A DNA stretch of 64,000 nt from Sulfitobacter sp. F26204 (GCF_026410305.1 NZ_JAPMLQ010000003.1:453949-517948), one strand, 5' to 3'. Positions 48,101 through 57,842 are shown, counted from the first letter of the stretch. Made by a program: numbers and translations. Notes: a model not told the origin generated them from the sequence alone.

Positions 48101-48996
48101 GCGACCCTGAAAATAAAAAGCCGATTGATGATGTCACCGGCATCGAAACAACTGGCCACTCATGGGACGGTATCGAGGAACTGAACAACCCGCTGCCGCG
48201 CTGGTGGCTCTGGTCGCTGTATCTTACCATCATCTGGGCCATCGGTTATACCATCGCCTACCCCGCCTGGCCGTTGATCAACGGTGCGACAGAAGGGTTG
48301 CTCGGCTATTCGACCCGCGGCGAAGTAGCCGCCGACATCGACGCCCGCGAAGCCGCCAATGCGGAACGCAACGCAGAGCTGGCCAGTGCTGATCTGGCCA
48401 CCCTGTCGGACAATGATGCACTGTACCGTTATGCCGTGTCCTCGGGGGCGGCGGTATTCCGCACCAATTGTTCACAATGTCACGGTTCCGGTGCCGCCGG
48501 GGCCATCGGCTATCCAAACCTTTTGGATGACGACTGGCTCTGGGGCGGCAATCACGAACAGATTGCCTATACAGTGCGCCACGGCGTGCGCAACGAAGAC
48601 GACGACGATGCCCATTATTCCGAGATGCCCGCCTTTGGCGAAATCCTGGACAAGGAACAAATTCCACCGCTGGTCGAATATGTGCGCAGCCTGTCAGGTC
48701 TTGAGTTTGATGCCGCCCTGGCCGAAGTCGGTGCCGACTCCTTTGCAGACAATTGTACGGCCTGTCACGCGGAGGATGGTATGGGAGATCCCGAACAGGG
48801 TGCGCCTAATCTGACTGATGCGATCTGGCTTTATGGAGGTGACCGCGAGGCGCTGACTCATACAATCACCTACAGCCGGTTTGGCGTGATGCCGCCATGG
48901 GGGGGGCGTCTGTCCGAAGCGCAAGTACAGGCCGTTGCAACCTATGTGCACCAGCTTGGGGGCGGCGAGGCTGATCCTGATCCAGTTACGGATTGA
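48097..48996 (+). CDS. ccoP: cbb3-type oxidase subunit III (dihaem cytochrome c)
   Basis: A 299-residue protein with one N-terminal TM region (WLWSLYLTIIWAIGYTIAYPAW, in parts) and two c-type haem sites, CSQCHGSG and CTACHAED, with matching distal methionines (SEMPAFG; FGVMPPW). It accepts electrons from soluble cytochromes. It ends the ccoNOQP operon; a hairpin follows. Confidence 0.97.
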   Translation: MSDPENKKPIDDVTGIETTGHSWDGIEELNNPLPRWWLWSLYLTIIWAIGYTIAYPAWPLINGATEGLLGYSTRGEVAADIDAREAANAERNAELASADLATLSDNDALYRYAVSSGAAVFRTNCSQCHGSGAAGAIGYPNLLDDDWLWGGNHEQIAYTVRHGVRNEDDDDAHYSEMPAFGEILDKEQIPPLVEYVRSLSGLEFDAALAEVGADSFADNCTACHAEDGMGDPEQGAPNLTDAIWLYGGDREALTHTITYSRFGVMPPWGGRLSEAQVQAVATYVHQLGGGEADPDPVTD

Positions 48997-49055
48997 GCTC
49001 AACACCCTTCCACAAACGCCGTTGCGGCACTGTTCGCATCAGCCTGCGCGGCGTC

Positions 49056-49081
49056 GGGGCGCTCTTTTCCCGGAGCGCCCC
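49056..49081 (+). terminator. Hairpin after ccoNOQP
   Basis: A perfect 9-bp stem (GGGGCGCTC at 49056-49064 with GAGCGCCCC at 49073-49081) with an 8-nt loop, followed by ACTTT. It lies between ccoP and the FNR box of ccoG, separating the two transcripts. Confidence 0.65.
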
Positions 49082-49107
49082 ACTTTCCAGTTGGTCGGTG
49101 ACTTGCC

Positions 49108-49121
49108 TTGATGTAGATCAA
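49108..49121. promoter_or_regulatory. FNR box upstream of ccoG
   Basis: TTGAT-GTAG-ATCAA, a perfect match to the FNR consensus, 58 bases before the ccoG ATG. Confidence 0.9.
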
Positions 49122-49178
49122 GGTGCCCCCCATGAGACTAAGGCATAGCCAAGGGGCGAACAGAAACAGGAGCCATCC

Positions 49179-50675
49179 ATGGCCGAGACCCCTCCTCCAT
49201 CCCTCTATGCCGCACGCGAACCGATCTTTCCGCGCCGTGTGTCCGGTTTTTTCCGAAGCCTGAAATGGTGGATCATGGGTCTCACCCTCGGCATCTACTA
49301 TTTGTTGCCATGGGTACGCTGGGACCGCGGTCCGAACCTCCCCGATCAGGCGGTGCTCGCCGATCTCGCCAGCCGTCGGTTTTTCTTTTTCTGGATCGAA
49401 ATCTGGCCACATGAATTTTATTTTGTCGCTGGACTGCTGATTATGGCTGGCCTCGGTCTGTTTCTCTTTACCTCTGCACTGGGCCGCGTCTGGTGTGGCT
49501 ATGCCTGCCCGCAAACGGTCTGGACCGATCTGTTTTTGCTTGTCGAACGAAAGATCGAAGGCGACCGCAATGCGCAGATCAGACTGCTCAAAGCCAAATG
49601 GGATTTTCGCAAATGGCGGCTTCGCCTTACCAAATGGCTGATATGGCTTGGGATTTCCGTGGCCACAGGGGGGGCTTGGGTCTTTTACTTTACCGATGCG
49701 CCGACCCTGTTGAGAGACTTGGTTACCCTGGATGCAGCCGCCGTTGCATATATTTCCATCGCCATCATGACCGCGACGACCTTTCTCTTTGGTGGTTTCA
49801 TGCGCGAACAGGTCTGCATTTACATGTGCCCCTGGCCACGCATTCAGGCCGCAATGATGGACGAAGGCACATTGACAGTCGGTTATCGCGAATGGCGCGG
49901 AGAGCCGCGCGGCAAGCACCGCAAGGGCGCAAGGGCGGCCGCCGCTGCTGGGACTGCCACAACCTATGTGGAAACCAACCTACCCGAAGCGGATCAAGGC
50001 ACCGGCGATTGCATTGACTGCATGGCTTGCGTCAACGTCTGCCCGATGGGCATCGACATCCGCGATGGTCAGCAAATGGAATGTATTACCTGTGCTCTGT
50101 GCATTGATGCCTGCGACGACATCATGAGCAAGATCGGAAAGCCGCGCGGATTGATCGACTATTTGGCACTTGAGGACGTGCCGCCGCCCAAAGAGTCGCC
50201 CGAGCGTGCCACCTGGAGCCCCCGCCCGATCTGGAAACATGTGCTCAAGCCGCGTACGATCCTTTACACAACACTATGGGGCCTCATCGGTGCCGGTATG
50301 GTGTTTGCACTGTTTGTGCGTTCGGACATCGAACTCACTGTTTCGCCGGTGCGCAACCCGACCTATGTGATGCAAAGCGAGGGCTCGATCCGCAACATCT
50401 ACGATGTTCGCCTGCGCAACAAATCGGGCGAAGACCGGCTGTTCCACCTTTCCCTAAGCTCGGATGAAACCCTGCGCATCGAACTTGAAGGCAGCAATGA
50501 CCTGAGCGTCCTTGTGCCGGCAAACGAGACCCTGTTACAGAGGGTCTATGTCACGGCACGTCGTCAGGATCCTGCCGCATCCAGCAATCGAACAGATCTG
50601 CGCATCTGGGTCGAAGATGTTGAAGCTCAGACCCGTGCAAGCACGGCCACCCTCTTTAACGGCAAGGGAGAATGA
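49179..50675 (+). CDS. ccoG: Cytochrome c oxidase accessory protein CcoG (polyferredoxin)
   Basis: A 498-residue membrane iron-sulfur protein with about five TM segments and two 4Fe-4S binding sets, CIDCMACVNVCPMGIDI and CITCALCIDACDDI, plus a C-terminal Ig-like domain. CcoG reduces copper for cbb3 assembly. An early GYACPQTVW and later YMCPWPRIQ complete the family pattern. It is the first gene of ccoGHIS, with an FNR box upstream. Confidence 0.96.
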   Translation: MAETPPPSLYAAREPIFPRRVSGFFRSLKWWIMGLTLGIYYLLPWVRWDRGPNLPDQAVLADLASRRFFFFWIEIWPHEFYFVAGLLIMAGLGLFLFTSALGRVWCGYACPQTVWTDLFLLVERKIEGDRNAQIRLLKAKWDFRKWRLRLTKWLIWLGISVATGGAWVFYFTDAPTLLRDLVTLDAAAVAYISIAIMTATTFLFGGFMREQVCIYMCPWPRIQAAMMDEGTLTVGYREWRGEPRGKHRKGARAAAAAGTATTYVETNLPEADQGTGDCIDCMACVNVCPMGIDIRDGQQMECITCALCIDACDDIMSKIGKPRGLIDYLALEDVPPPKESPERATWSPRPIWKHVLKPRTILYTTLWGLIGAGMVFALFVRSDIELTVSPVRNPTYVMQSEGSIRNIYDVRLRNKSGEDRLFHLSLSSDETLRIELEGSNDLSVLVPANETLLQRVYVTARRQDPAASSNRTDLRIWVEDVEAQTRASTATLFNGKGE

Positions 50676-50676
50676 T

Positions 50677-51141
50677 ATGAAACGGAGGCTTACAGGATGG
50701 CATGTCTTTGCGATGTTTGCCGGATGTTTCAGCGTGATCATCGCCGTGAACCTGACGCTCGCCTTTCAGGCCGTCAGCACCTTTCCCGGTTTGGTCACCA
50801 AGAATTCATATATCGCCAGCCAGAGCTTTGACGCCGACCGCGCCGCTCAGGATGCACTGGGGTGGACGTTGGACACAACGCTGGTCAATGACATACTGAC
50901 GCTTGCGATCACGGATGCCTCGGGCGCTATTGTGGAACCCACCGTGATCAAGGCGACGCTCGGCCGCGCGACCCATGTAGCAGAGGACATGACACCCGAT
51001 CTGCAATGGAACGGCAGCGCTTTGACCGCCGCCGCCCCTGTACAACCAGGCTACTGGACGCTCTGGCTGGAACTGGAGGCTGCAGACGGTACAAAGTTTC
51101 GCCGCCGCATTCCGCTACATGTGGATGAACCCGCATCATGA
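50677..51141 (+). CDS. ccoH: cbb3 oxidase assembly protein CcoH (FixH)
   Basis: A 155-residue protein [counting the stop] of the FixH family: a single N-terminal TM (~12-32) and a periplasmic beta-domain, needed for oxidase assembly and copper handling with CcoI. ATG 50677 lies two bases after ccoG with GGGAG ahead; the upstream frame is antisense-like noise. It overlaps ccoI by four bases. Confidence 0.92.
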   Translation: MKRRLTGWHVFAMFAGCFSVIIAVNLTLAFQAVSTFPGLVTKNSYIASQSFDADRAAQDALGWTLDTTLVNDILTLAITDASGAIVEPTVIKATLGRATHVAEDMTPDLQWNGSALTAAAPVQPGYWTLWLELEAADGTKFRRRIPLHVDEPAS

Positions 51142-53348
51142 CCATGGCCGAAAATCCCGAATTTGACAGTCCGGGTTTGACTGCTTGCCCCGGTTGCGTC
51201 GCACGACCTGCGACCAGCCAGGCGCGCACAGCAGGCACCACGGGCGAAACGCTATACTTGTCCTTACCCGCCATTCACTGTGCTGGCTGTATCGCAACCG
51301 TCGAACGCGGATTGCTTCAACGGGATGATGTGTTTGATGCCCGGGTAAACCTGAACCGCAAACAGGTCCAGATCACCCATGCGTCCCAAACCGCGCCCGA
51401 CACACTGATCGACCATCTGACCGACCTTGGGGTCGAGGCGCGCCTGCTGGACCGCGACGCGCTAGGCACGACAAATGATACGGCCGGCCGTGCGCTGTTG
51501 ATCCGCATTGCCATCGCGGGCTTTGCCATGATGAACGTCATGTTGATGTCTGTCGCCATCTGGTCAGGCGCGGAGGAAGCCACGCGCACCCTGTTTCACT
51601 GGCTTTCCGCAGCGATTGCCCTGCCCGCTGTTGTCTTCGCCGGTCAGCCGTTTTTCCGAAATGCCTGGACGGCATTGAAGGTCGGGCGCTTGAACATGGA
51701 TGTGCCGATTTCGCTGGCGCTGGTTCTTGCCTCCGCCATGTCTCTCTTTGAAACTGCGGCTGGCGGGCATGACGCCTATTTCGACGCTGCGCTATCGCTG
51801 ACGTTTTTCCTGCTGTGTGGGCGTTATCTTGATCATCGCTGCCGCAGCACCGCCCGCTCTGCCGCACGTGAACTGGCTGCATTGGAAGTCCCGCGTGTGA
51901 TCCGCGAGACCGCTACGGGACGCGAGACAATCAAGCCGGAGCAGGCTCAGGTCGGTGATCATATTGTCGTACTTGCCGGTGCGCGCGCGCCCGTGGATGG
52001 CATTGTGATCGCGGGCAACAGCACGCTGGATCGTGCCCTGCTGACCGGTGAAAGCCTGCCCGTCGCGGCGCAACGAGGCAGCACAGTCAACGCTGGCGAA
52101 TTGAACCTGTCTGGCCCCCTGACCCTGTTGGCAAAGGCGGTTGGTACGGACACCAGCCTGCGGCGCATGGTCACGATGATCGACGCCGCGGAATCCGCCC
52201 GCAACAGCTATACCGCGTTGGCGGACCGTGCCGCACGTATCTATGCACCGGTTGTGCATCTGCTGGCCTTTGCCGCCTTTGCGGGTTGGATCATCGTTTC
52301 GGGCGATGCGCGTCTGTCGATCAATATCGCCATCGCGGTCCTGATCATCACTTGCCCCTGCGCCTTGGGCCTGGCGGTGCCTGCGGTCTCTACCGCGGCG
52401 GCTGGCAAATTGTTCCGTGCAGGCATTCTGGTCAAGAATGGAACAGCACTTGAACGCATCGCCGAAGCGGACGTCGTTGTCTTCGACAAGACCGGCACCT
52501 TGACCGAAGGCCAGCTTGAAATCGCGTCATTGGATGCCTTATCTGACTCTGACCTATCGGTCGCGCTTGCTTTGGCACAAAGCTCGAACCATCCAGTGGC
52601 TCAGGCGATTGCCCTGGGATTGCAGGATAATTCCTTAAAGGCCGCTCCCCTGAACGGGATCAAAGAGATCCCTGGCCAAGGATTGCGCGCAGTGTTCAAA
52701 CATCTCGATGTCCTGCTGGGATCAGCCAGTTTCACCGGGGCCGCGCCTACGGATTTGCCCGGTGCCTGGCTGCGCATCGGCGATGCTGCCCCCGTGCATC
52801 TGAGCTTGCAAGCGAACCTGCGCGAAGGTGCCAGAGAGATGGTTGCCACTTTGCAAGCCAGAGGTTTCGAACTTCATTTGATCTCGGGGGATACGCCAGC
52901 GGCAACCCGCGCAGTTGCCGAAACCCTCGGCATCACCAAATTTCACGCCGGGCAAACCCCTGCCGACAAGATCTCCTATCTCACCGCATTGGCCGAACGA
53001 GGCCATAAGGTGCTGATGGTTGGTGACGGGTTGAACGATACCGGTGCGCTGGCCAGCGCCTATGCATCGGTGGCACCGGCAGCGGCTGCGGACGCTGCGC
53101 GGGCGGCCTCGGATGTGGTGTTACTGGGACGCAGCCTCGCCCCCTTGCCGGAGTTGATTCAGACAGCCCGCAGCGCCAAACGCCGGATTCTCGAAAACTT
53201 CAGCATCGCCGCGGGCTATAATGCCTTGGTGATTCCCTTGGCGGTTCTGGGTTTTGTCACGCCCTTGCTGGCAGCGATTGCCATGTCGACCTCTTCCATC
53301 ACCGTCTTGCTGAACGCCTTGCGTCTTTCGCGAAGGGCACGTCAATGA
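51138..53348 (+). CDS. ccoI: Copper P1B-type ATPase CcoI (FixI)
   Basis: A 736-residue copper-exporting P-type ATPase that supplies CuB of the cbb3 oxidase. An N-terminal HMA domain has the metal site CAGCIATVERG (with an extra CPGC further upstream), the membrane metal site is TCPCALGLAVPA, the phosphorylated Asp is in FDKTGTLTEG and the hinge is VGDGLNDTGALA. It has about eight TM segments. The start (ATGA) overlaps ccoH, and its end overlaps ccoS. Confidence 0.96.
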   Translation: MTMAENPEFDSPGLTACPGCVARPATSQARTAGTTGETLYLSLPAIHCAGCIATVERGLLQRDDVFDARVNLNRKQVQITHASQTAPDTLIDHLTDLGVEARLLDRDALGTTNDTAGRALLIRIAIAGFAMMNVMLMSVAIWSGAEEATRTLFHWLSAAIALPAVVFAGQPFFRNAWTALKVGRLNMDVPISLALVLASAMSLFETAAGGHDAYFDAALSLTFFLLCGRYLDHRCRSTARSAARELAALEVPRVIRETATGRETIKPEQAQVGDHIVVLAGARAPVDGIVIAGNSTLDRALLTGESLPVAAQRGSTVNAGELNLSGPLTLLAKAVGTDTSLRRMVTMIDAAESARNSYTALADRAARIYAPVVHLLAFAAFAGWIIVSGDARLSINIAIAVLIITCPCALGLAVPAVSTAAAGKLFRAGILVKNGTALERIAEADVVVFDKTGTLTEGQLEIASLDALSDSDLSVALALAQSSNHPVAQAIALGLQDNSLKAAPLNGIKEIPGQGLRAVFKHLDVLLGSASFTGAAPTDLPGAWLRIGDAAPVHLSLQANLREGAREMVATLQARGFELHLISGDTPAATRAVAETLGITKFHAGQTPADKISYLTALAERGHKVLMVGDGLNDTGALASAYASVAPAAAADAARAASDVVLLGRSLAPLPELIQTARSAKRRILENFSIAAGYNALVIPLAVLGFVTPLLAAIAMSTSSITVLLNALRLSRRARQ

Positions 53349-53539
53349 ATATTCTGGCTGTTCTCATACCGGTTTCGCTCTGCCTTGGTGGCTTGGGGCT
53401 TCTTGCCTTTTTGTGGAGCTTGCGATCCGATCAATATGACGACCTTGACGGCGCTGCGTGGCGTATCCTGCTGGATGACGACACCGCCGGGCCTGACTTG
53501 GACGAAAGTCGGGATTTCCCCGAAGATCCACGTTCCTGA
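53345..53539 (+). CDS. ccoS: cbb3 oxidase maturation protein CcoS
   Basis: A 64-residue single-pass membrane protein. After the TM (~4-24), the motif FLWSLRSDQYDDLDGAAWRIL is the CcoS signature. It is required for cofactor insertion. It overlaps ccoI (ATGA) and ends the ccoGHIS operon. Confidence 0.93.
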   Translation: MNILAVLIPVSLCLGGLGLLAFLWSLRSDQYDDLDGAAWRILLDDDTAGPDLDESRDFPEDPRS

Positions 53540-53886
53540 CCATCGCTTGCGCCAGCTGTTTCACCTGATCGTCATTGGGCGCATTTTCTGCGTCCGTGCT
53601 CGACCCTGCGGATACAAGGGCAAACTGCGCACAGACTGTCATGAATCCGCTTCCTTTGCGGGGGCCTGCCTACCGACAATCAATCCATGCCTGACCGTCC
53701 AGTGGAGGTGTCTTTTATTTTCTTCGACAAAATTCGTTATGCTGTATAACAATAATTCCGAGCCAACAGAATCGGCAGAGTATCGGCATATGGCAACGTC
53801 AGGATCACAACTGCGCCCCGGCGGGAAATACCGGACCCCTGCTGATCAAGGCCATCACGCCTCCGCGCAAACGTAAGGACATCCAG
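53540..53886. other. 347-base intergenic region after ccoS
   Basis: Apart from the promoter/operator at 53723-53750, no convincing gene is seen. A minus-strand frame from 53642 has a fair ribosome site but runs antisense into ccoS and is not supported. Confidence 0.6.
53723..53750 (+). promoter_or_regulatory. Promoter and overlapping palindromic operator of the hydroxycinnamate operon
   Basis: TTCGAC (53723-53728) and TATAAC (53745-53750) with 16 bases between form a sigma70-like promoter. The inverted repeat GTTAT-gctgt-ATAAC (53736-53750) covers the -10, where a MarR repressor would block it. The operon encodes a MarR protein. Confidence 0.5.
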
Positions 53887-54654
53887 ATGAGCGAACCCAT
53901 TCTGAAAATCGACGTTGCGGGGCCGGTCGCGACACTCACCATGAACCGCCCGGACAAGCGCAATGCCATGTGTGAGGAACTTTTGCTGGCGATCGATGCC
54001 TTCTTTTCAGCGCCCCCTAAAGACCTGCGCGTGGTCATCATCACGGGAACAGCGGGGCATTATTGTTCGGGGCTGGATCTTTCTGAACATGTACACCGCT
54101 CTGCCGAAGACAACTTGTATCATTCGCGCAAATGGCACGAGGTCATGGAAAAGATACAGTTCGGGGGACTGGCCGTGGTATCGGCGATGTTCGGAGCGGT
54201 CATTGGCGGCGGGCTTGAGCTTGCCGCATCGACCCATGTACGCATCGCCGAACCCTCAACCGTTTTCCAACTACCTGAAGGGCGTCGCGGAATCTTTGTT
54301 GGCGGTGGTGCCACAGCACGGGTCAGTCGTCTCATCGGCGCGGACAGAATGACGGAAATGATGCTGACCGGGCGAAAATACGACGCCCAGGACGGTGTTG
54401 CCCTGGGGCTGGCCCATTACACGGTCGCAGAAGGGGCGGCAATGTCCCTTGCCGGGGAACTGGCGGGCAAGATTTCGCGCAATGCGCCGCTTTCAAACTA
54501 TCTGATGATTCAGGCCATCGCCAAGATCAGCGATATGTCCCAAAGTGACGGATTGTTCGTTGAATCCCTCGCCGCGTCGGTATCGCAGACAACGCCGGAT
54601 GCCACAGAAGGGCTGACTGCTTTTCTTGAAAAACGCCCACCAAAATTTCGGTAA
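53887..54654 (+). CDS. Crotonase family enoyl-CoA hydratase (hydroxycinnamoyl-CoA hydratase-lyase candidate)
   Basis: A 255-residue crotonase fold with RPDKRNAMCEEL, oxyanion segments HYCSGLDLSEH and AVIGGGLELAASTHVRIAEP, and EGRRGIFVGGGATARV. It is in the feruloyl-CoA synthase operon, so hydration/cleavage of feruloyl- or coumaroyl-CoA is likely. It lacks clear signatures of the characterised Ech/FCHL enzymes, so this is contextual. AAGGA precedes the ATG. Confidence 0.82.
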   Translation: MSEPILKIDVAGPVATLTMNRPDKRNAMCEELLLAIDAFFSAPPKDLRVVIITGTAGHYCSGLDLSEHVHRSAEDNLYHSRKWHEVMEKIQFGGLAVVSAMFGAVIGGGLELAASTHVRIAEPSTVFQLPEGRRGIFVGGGATARVSRLIGADRMTEMMLTGRKYDAQDGVALGLAHYTVAEGAAMSLAGELAGKISRNAPLSNYLMIQAIAKISDMSQSDGLFVESLAASVSQTTPDATEGLTAFLEKRPPKFR

Positions 54655-54658
54655 TCCA

Positions 54659-55147
54659 ATGCCCCTGACAAAACCAGAGATCACACCATCTCCTGCCCCG
54701 GTTCAGATCAGCGATGCAACCCTGCGCGGTTTTGTGGGCTATCACATGAAACGCGCCTTCAATGTGGTTCAGGCTGACCTTACTCATACGCTGAAGCCTT
54801 TTGGCCTGCGTATGTTGACCTATACCGCATTGGTGTTGATCGCTGACAATCCGGGGTTAAGCCAGTCACAACTGGCAGGCGCAATGGATGTGGAGCGGCC
54901 CAACCTGGTGGTTATCGTCGATCAATTGGAGCAACGCGGGCTGATCACCCGCGACCGCGTACCGACGGACCGGCGTGCCTATGCCTTGCATGTGACGGAC
55001 AAAGGTCGCCAGCTTTATGAACGCGCGGTAGCTGCCACCAAGACCCACGAAGCAAACCTTCTGGAAGCCTTGGCCCCCGAGACACGCAAGACGGTGGTCA
55101 CCGCGCTGCAGCTCATCCAAAACGCCAATCAAAAGGGTAAAGTATGA
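54659..55147 (+). CDS. MarR family transcriptional regulator of the hydroxycinnamate operon
   Basis: A 162-residue winged-helix repressor: LSQSQLAGAMDVERPNLVVIVDQLEQRGLI (recognition region) and RDRVPTDRRAYALHVTDKG (wing). In related clusters such regulators (HcaR/CouR/FerR-like) are released by hydroxycinnamoyl-CoA. ATG 54659 follows the crotonase by 4 bases with only a weak ribosome site, so translation is probably coupled. It overlaps the synthase gene (ATGA). Confidence 0.88.
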   Translation: MPLTKPEITPSPAPVQISDATLRGFVGYHMKRAFNVVQADLTHTLKPFGLRMLTYTALVLIADNPGLSQSQLAGAMDVERPNLVVIVDQLEQRGLITRDRVPTDRRAYALHVTDKGRQLYERAVAATKTHEANLLEALAPETRKTVVTALQLIQNANQKGKV

Positions 55148-56955
55148 AACGAACATCAGACTTCCTGCCTCACTCCGTGCAACGCGAAGACCGTGCGGAT
55201 GGCACGATCCTGCTGCGTTCGACCTATGAGATCGGGCCCGTCGCCCGACGCATCGGCGATTGGCTGGACCATTGGGCGGAAACTACGCCCGAAAATGTCT
55301 TTATCGCAGAACGCAGCGGGGACGGTTGGCGCAGCCAGAGCTATGGCAGCACCTTGCAAAAGGTCCGCAACATTGCGCAATCCCTGCTGGCACGGGGTAT
55401 GGGGGCGGAAACGCCGATCCTGATCATGTCGGGCAATGGGGTGGATCATGGATTGTTGACCCTTGCTGCACATTATGTGGGCATCCCGACTGTGCCGGTG
55501 GCCGAACAATACTCCCTGATCCCTGCAGCGCTTGGCAGGTTGGAACATGCCGTGAAACTGGTCCAGCCTGCGATGGCCTTTGTAGACGATGCGGCGCGCT
55601 ACGCCGCCGCTCTGAAGGTAGATGCGCTGGCAGATGTTGAAATTGTCGCTTGCCAGGGCCAATCCGATGGCATCACTTCGTTTGACGATCTGCTCAGGGG
55701 CGATGGCGGCATTGACCTGGTTGCGGCACAGGCCACCGTCACCCCGGATACCATTGCGAAAATCCTGATGACATCGGGATCGACGTCCGAACCCAAGGGT
55801 GTCCTGACCAGTCACAAGATGATCTGCGCCAACCAGACCCAAATTGCCGACGCCCTGCCCTTTTTGCGACAACGCCCGCCAAGAGTTGTGGATTGGCTGC
55901 CCTGGAACCACGTCTTTGGCGGGTCACATAATTTCAACATGATGCTGGCAAATGGCGGATCGCTTTACGTGGATGATGGCAAACCCGCCCCGGGGCTGTT
56001 TGACCGAACTGTCGAAAACCTTGGAAAGGTGGCGGGAACCTTGTGTTTCAATGTTCCTGTCGGCTTTCAGATGCTGTTGGACGCGCTGCGACGTGATCCC
56101 GGTTTTTGCAGACAGTTTTTCGAACACCTCGACCTGATCTTTTATGCCGGCGCGTCCCTGCCACAAGATGTCTGGGAAGGGATTGAAACCCTTGCTCTTG
56201 AGGTGAAAGGCGAAGTGCCCTTGATGACCTCGTCCTGGGGGCTAACCGAAACGGCTCCGGCGGTGTTGATCCAGCAGGAACCAACCGACCGCTCCGGCGT
56301 CGTCGGGGTACCGATGACGGATGTCGTGGTCAAACTGATCCCCGATGACGACATGCGCTGCGAGGTGCGCGTCAAAGGCCCCAACATCATGCCAGGTTAT
56401 TTCAATGCGCCGGAAAAGACGGCGCAGGCCTTTGATAACGAAGGCTATTTTGTCACCGGTGATGCAATGCGGTTTGTTGACCCGCAAGACATGAACAAGG
56501 GTCTCAAATTCGACGGACGGATCAGCGAGGATTTCAAACTGCTCACCGGTACGCGGGTGCGCGCAAGCCAACTTCGTCTGGACATGCTGGCGGGTCTGGG
56601 CGGTCTGGCCGCTGATCTTGTGATCACCGGCGCGGATCGGAACGAGATCGGTCTGATGATCTTTCCCAATATGACCGAAATCGAACGCCGGGGCTTTTCA
56701 ACAGCGCAAAGCAACGGTGTCTTGACCGATCCTGCGCTGTTGGCCGAGGTCAACACATGCCTGGCAACCCATGCCAAAGGCAGCAGCAGTTCAACCTGTG
56801 TGTCCCGCGCCATCATACTGGGCGAACCTGCATCGATGGCCCTGGGCGAAATGACAGCCAAGGGTAATCTGAACTTTCGCAAGATACTGACCCGTCGCGC
56901 CGATCTGCTCATGCGGCTTTATGACAATGCTGACCCTGCGGTCACGACACTATAG
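55144..56955 (+). CDS. Feruloyl-CoA synthase
   Basis: A 603-residue adenylate-forming ligase of the long FerA/Fcs type. Motifs: LMTSGSTSEPKGVLTSH (phosphate loop), VDWLPWNHVFGGSHNFN, SSWGLTETAPAVL, YFVTGDAMRFVD and the unusual adenylation end LTGTRVRASQLRL and MTAKGNLNFRKIL. It activates ferulate or similar phenylpropenoates. It sits between the MarR regulator and amidohydrolase genes. Confidence 0.9.
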   Translation: MKRTSDFLPHSVQREDRADGTILLRSTYEIGPVARRIGDWLDHWAETTPENVFIAERSGDGWRSQSYGSTLQKVRNIAQSLLARGMGAETPILIMSGNGVDHGLLTLAAHYVGIPTVPVAEQYSLIPAALGRLEHAVKLVQPAMAFVDDAARYAAALKVDALADVEIVACQGQSDGITSFDDLLRGDGGIDLVAAQATVTPDTIAKILMTSGSTSEPKGVLTSHKMICANQTQIADALPFLRQRPPRVVDWLPWNHVFGGSHNFNMMLANGGSLYVDDGKPAPGLFDRTVENLGKVAGTLCFNVPVGFQMLLDALRRDPGFCRQFFEHLDLIFYAGASLPQDVWEGIETLALEVKGEVPLMTSSWGLTETAPAVLIQQEPTDRSGVVGVPMTDVVVKLIPDDDMRCEVRVKGPNIMPGYFNAPEKTAQAFDNEGYFVTGDAMRFVDPQDMNKGLKFDGRISEDFKLLTGTRVRASQLRLDMLAGLGGLAADLVITGADRNEIGLMIFPNMTEIERRGFSTAQSNGVLTDPALLAEVNTCLATHAKGSSSSTCVSRAIILGEPASMALGEMTAKGNLNFRKILTRRADLLMRLYDNADPAVTTL

Positions 56956-56965
56956 GGACACCACA

Positions 56966-57838
56966 ATGGTCGATCTGACTAAAATCCGCGCCATCGACAT
57001 TCATACCCATGCCGAAGAACCTTGTGGTTGTCACGGTGATGACGGATACGACGAATTGCAATCCACCATGGCCGCCTATTTCGGCGCCCCGTGGAAACAC
57101 CCCCCAACGATCGAGGAAACCGCAGCCCATTACCGCGACCAGAACATCGCCGCGGTGATCTTTCCCGTCGATAGCGAACGTGAAACCGGCTACCGCCGAT
57201 ACAAGAACGAAGAAGTCGCTGAACTGGCTGCAGCAAATGACGATGTCTTGATCCCCTTTGCGTCGATTGATCCATGGAAAGGCAAGATGGGCGTGCGCGA
57301 GGCGCGGCGCCTGATCAAGGAGTTCGGCATCAAGGGGTTCAAGTTTCACCCCACGATGCAGGGTTTTTACCCTAATGACCGCATGGCCTATCCCCTGTAT
57401 GAAGCCATTGCCGAAGAAGGTGGCATCGCGCTGTTTCATACCGGTCAAACCGGTGTCGGCTCGGGGATGCCCGGCGGCAACGGCATGCGGCTGAAATACT
57501 CCAATCCGATGTATATGGACGATGTCGCGGTTGATTTCCCCGATATGAAGATCATTCTCGCCCATCCGTCCTTTCCCTGGCAGGAAGAGGCGCTGGCCGT
57601 CGCGCAGCACAAACCCAACGTCTATATTGACCTTTCCGGATGGTCGCCGAAATATTTCCCCGAAATTCTGGTGCGCTATTGCAATACACTGTTGAAGAAG
57701 AAGGTGCTGTTTGGTTCGGACTGGCCGATGATCACACCGGAACGGTGGCTGGCCGATTTTGAGAAAATCGCGATCAAGGACGAGCTGCGCGCGGACATCA
57801 CCAAGGGCAACGCGGCACGTTTACTGGGGTTGATATAG
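56966..57838 (+). CDS. Amidohydrolase family protein (ACMSD/decarboxylase type)
   Basis: A 290-residue TIM-barrel metal enzyme. The N-terminal metal motif is IDIHTHAEEPC, the substrate strand has KGFKFHPTMQGFYPND, other ligands are ALFHTGQ and ILAHPSFPWQEE, and the last aspartate is VLFGSDWPMI. Such proteins decarboxylate or hydrolyse aromatic or ring-cleavage acids. Its substrate here is unknown; the operon suggests a hydroxybenzoate or its ring-cleavage product. GGGA precedes ATG 56966; an earlier ATG at 56921 is within the synthase gene. Confidence 0.85.
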   Translation: MVDLTKIRAIDIHTHAEEPCGCHGDDGYDELQSTMAAYFGAPWKHPPTIEETAAHYRDQNIAAVIFPVDSERETGYRRYKNEEVAELAAANDDVLIPFASIDPWKGKMGVREARRLIKEFGIKGFKFHPTMQGFYPNDRMAYPLYEAIAEEGGIALFHTGQTGVGSGMPGGNGMRLKYSNPMYMDDVAVDFPDMKIILAHPSFPWQEEALAVAQHKPNVYIDLSGWSPKYFPEILVRYCNTLLKKKVLFGSDWPMITPERWLADFEKIAIKDELRADITKGNAARLLGLI

Positions 57839-57842
57839 CGCC

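Noticed and set aside
48999..49919. Minus-strand frame of 306 codons over ccoG
   Set aside because: Antisense to the well-recognised ccoG; composition and lack of motifs mark it as a shadow.
53364..53642. Possible 92-residue minus-strand protein after ccoS
   Set aside because: Good ribosome site and a plausible first half, but the second half is antisense to ccoS and no family is seen.
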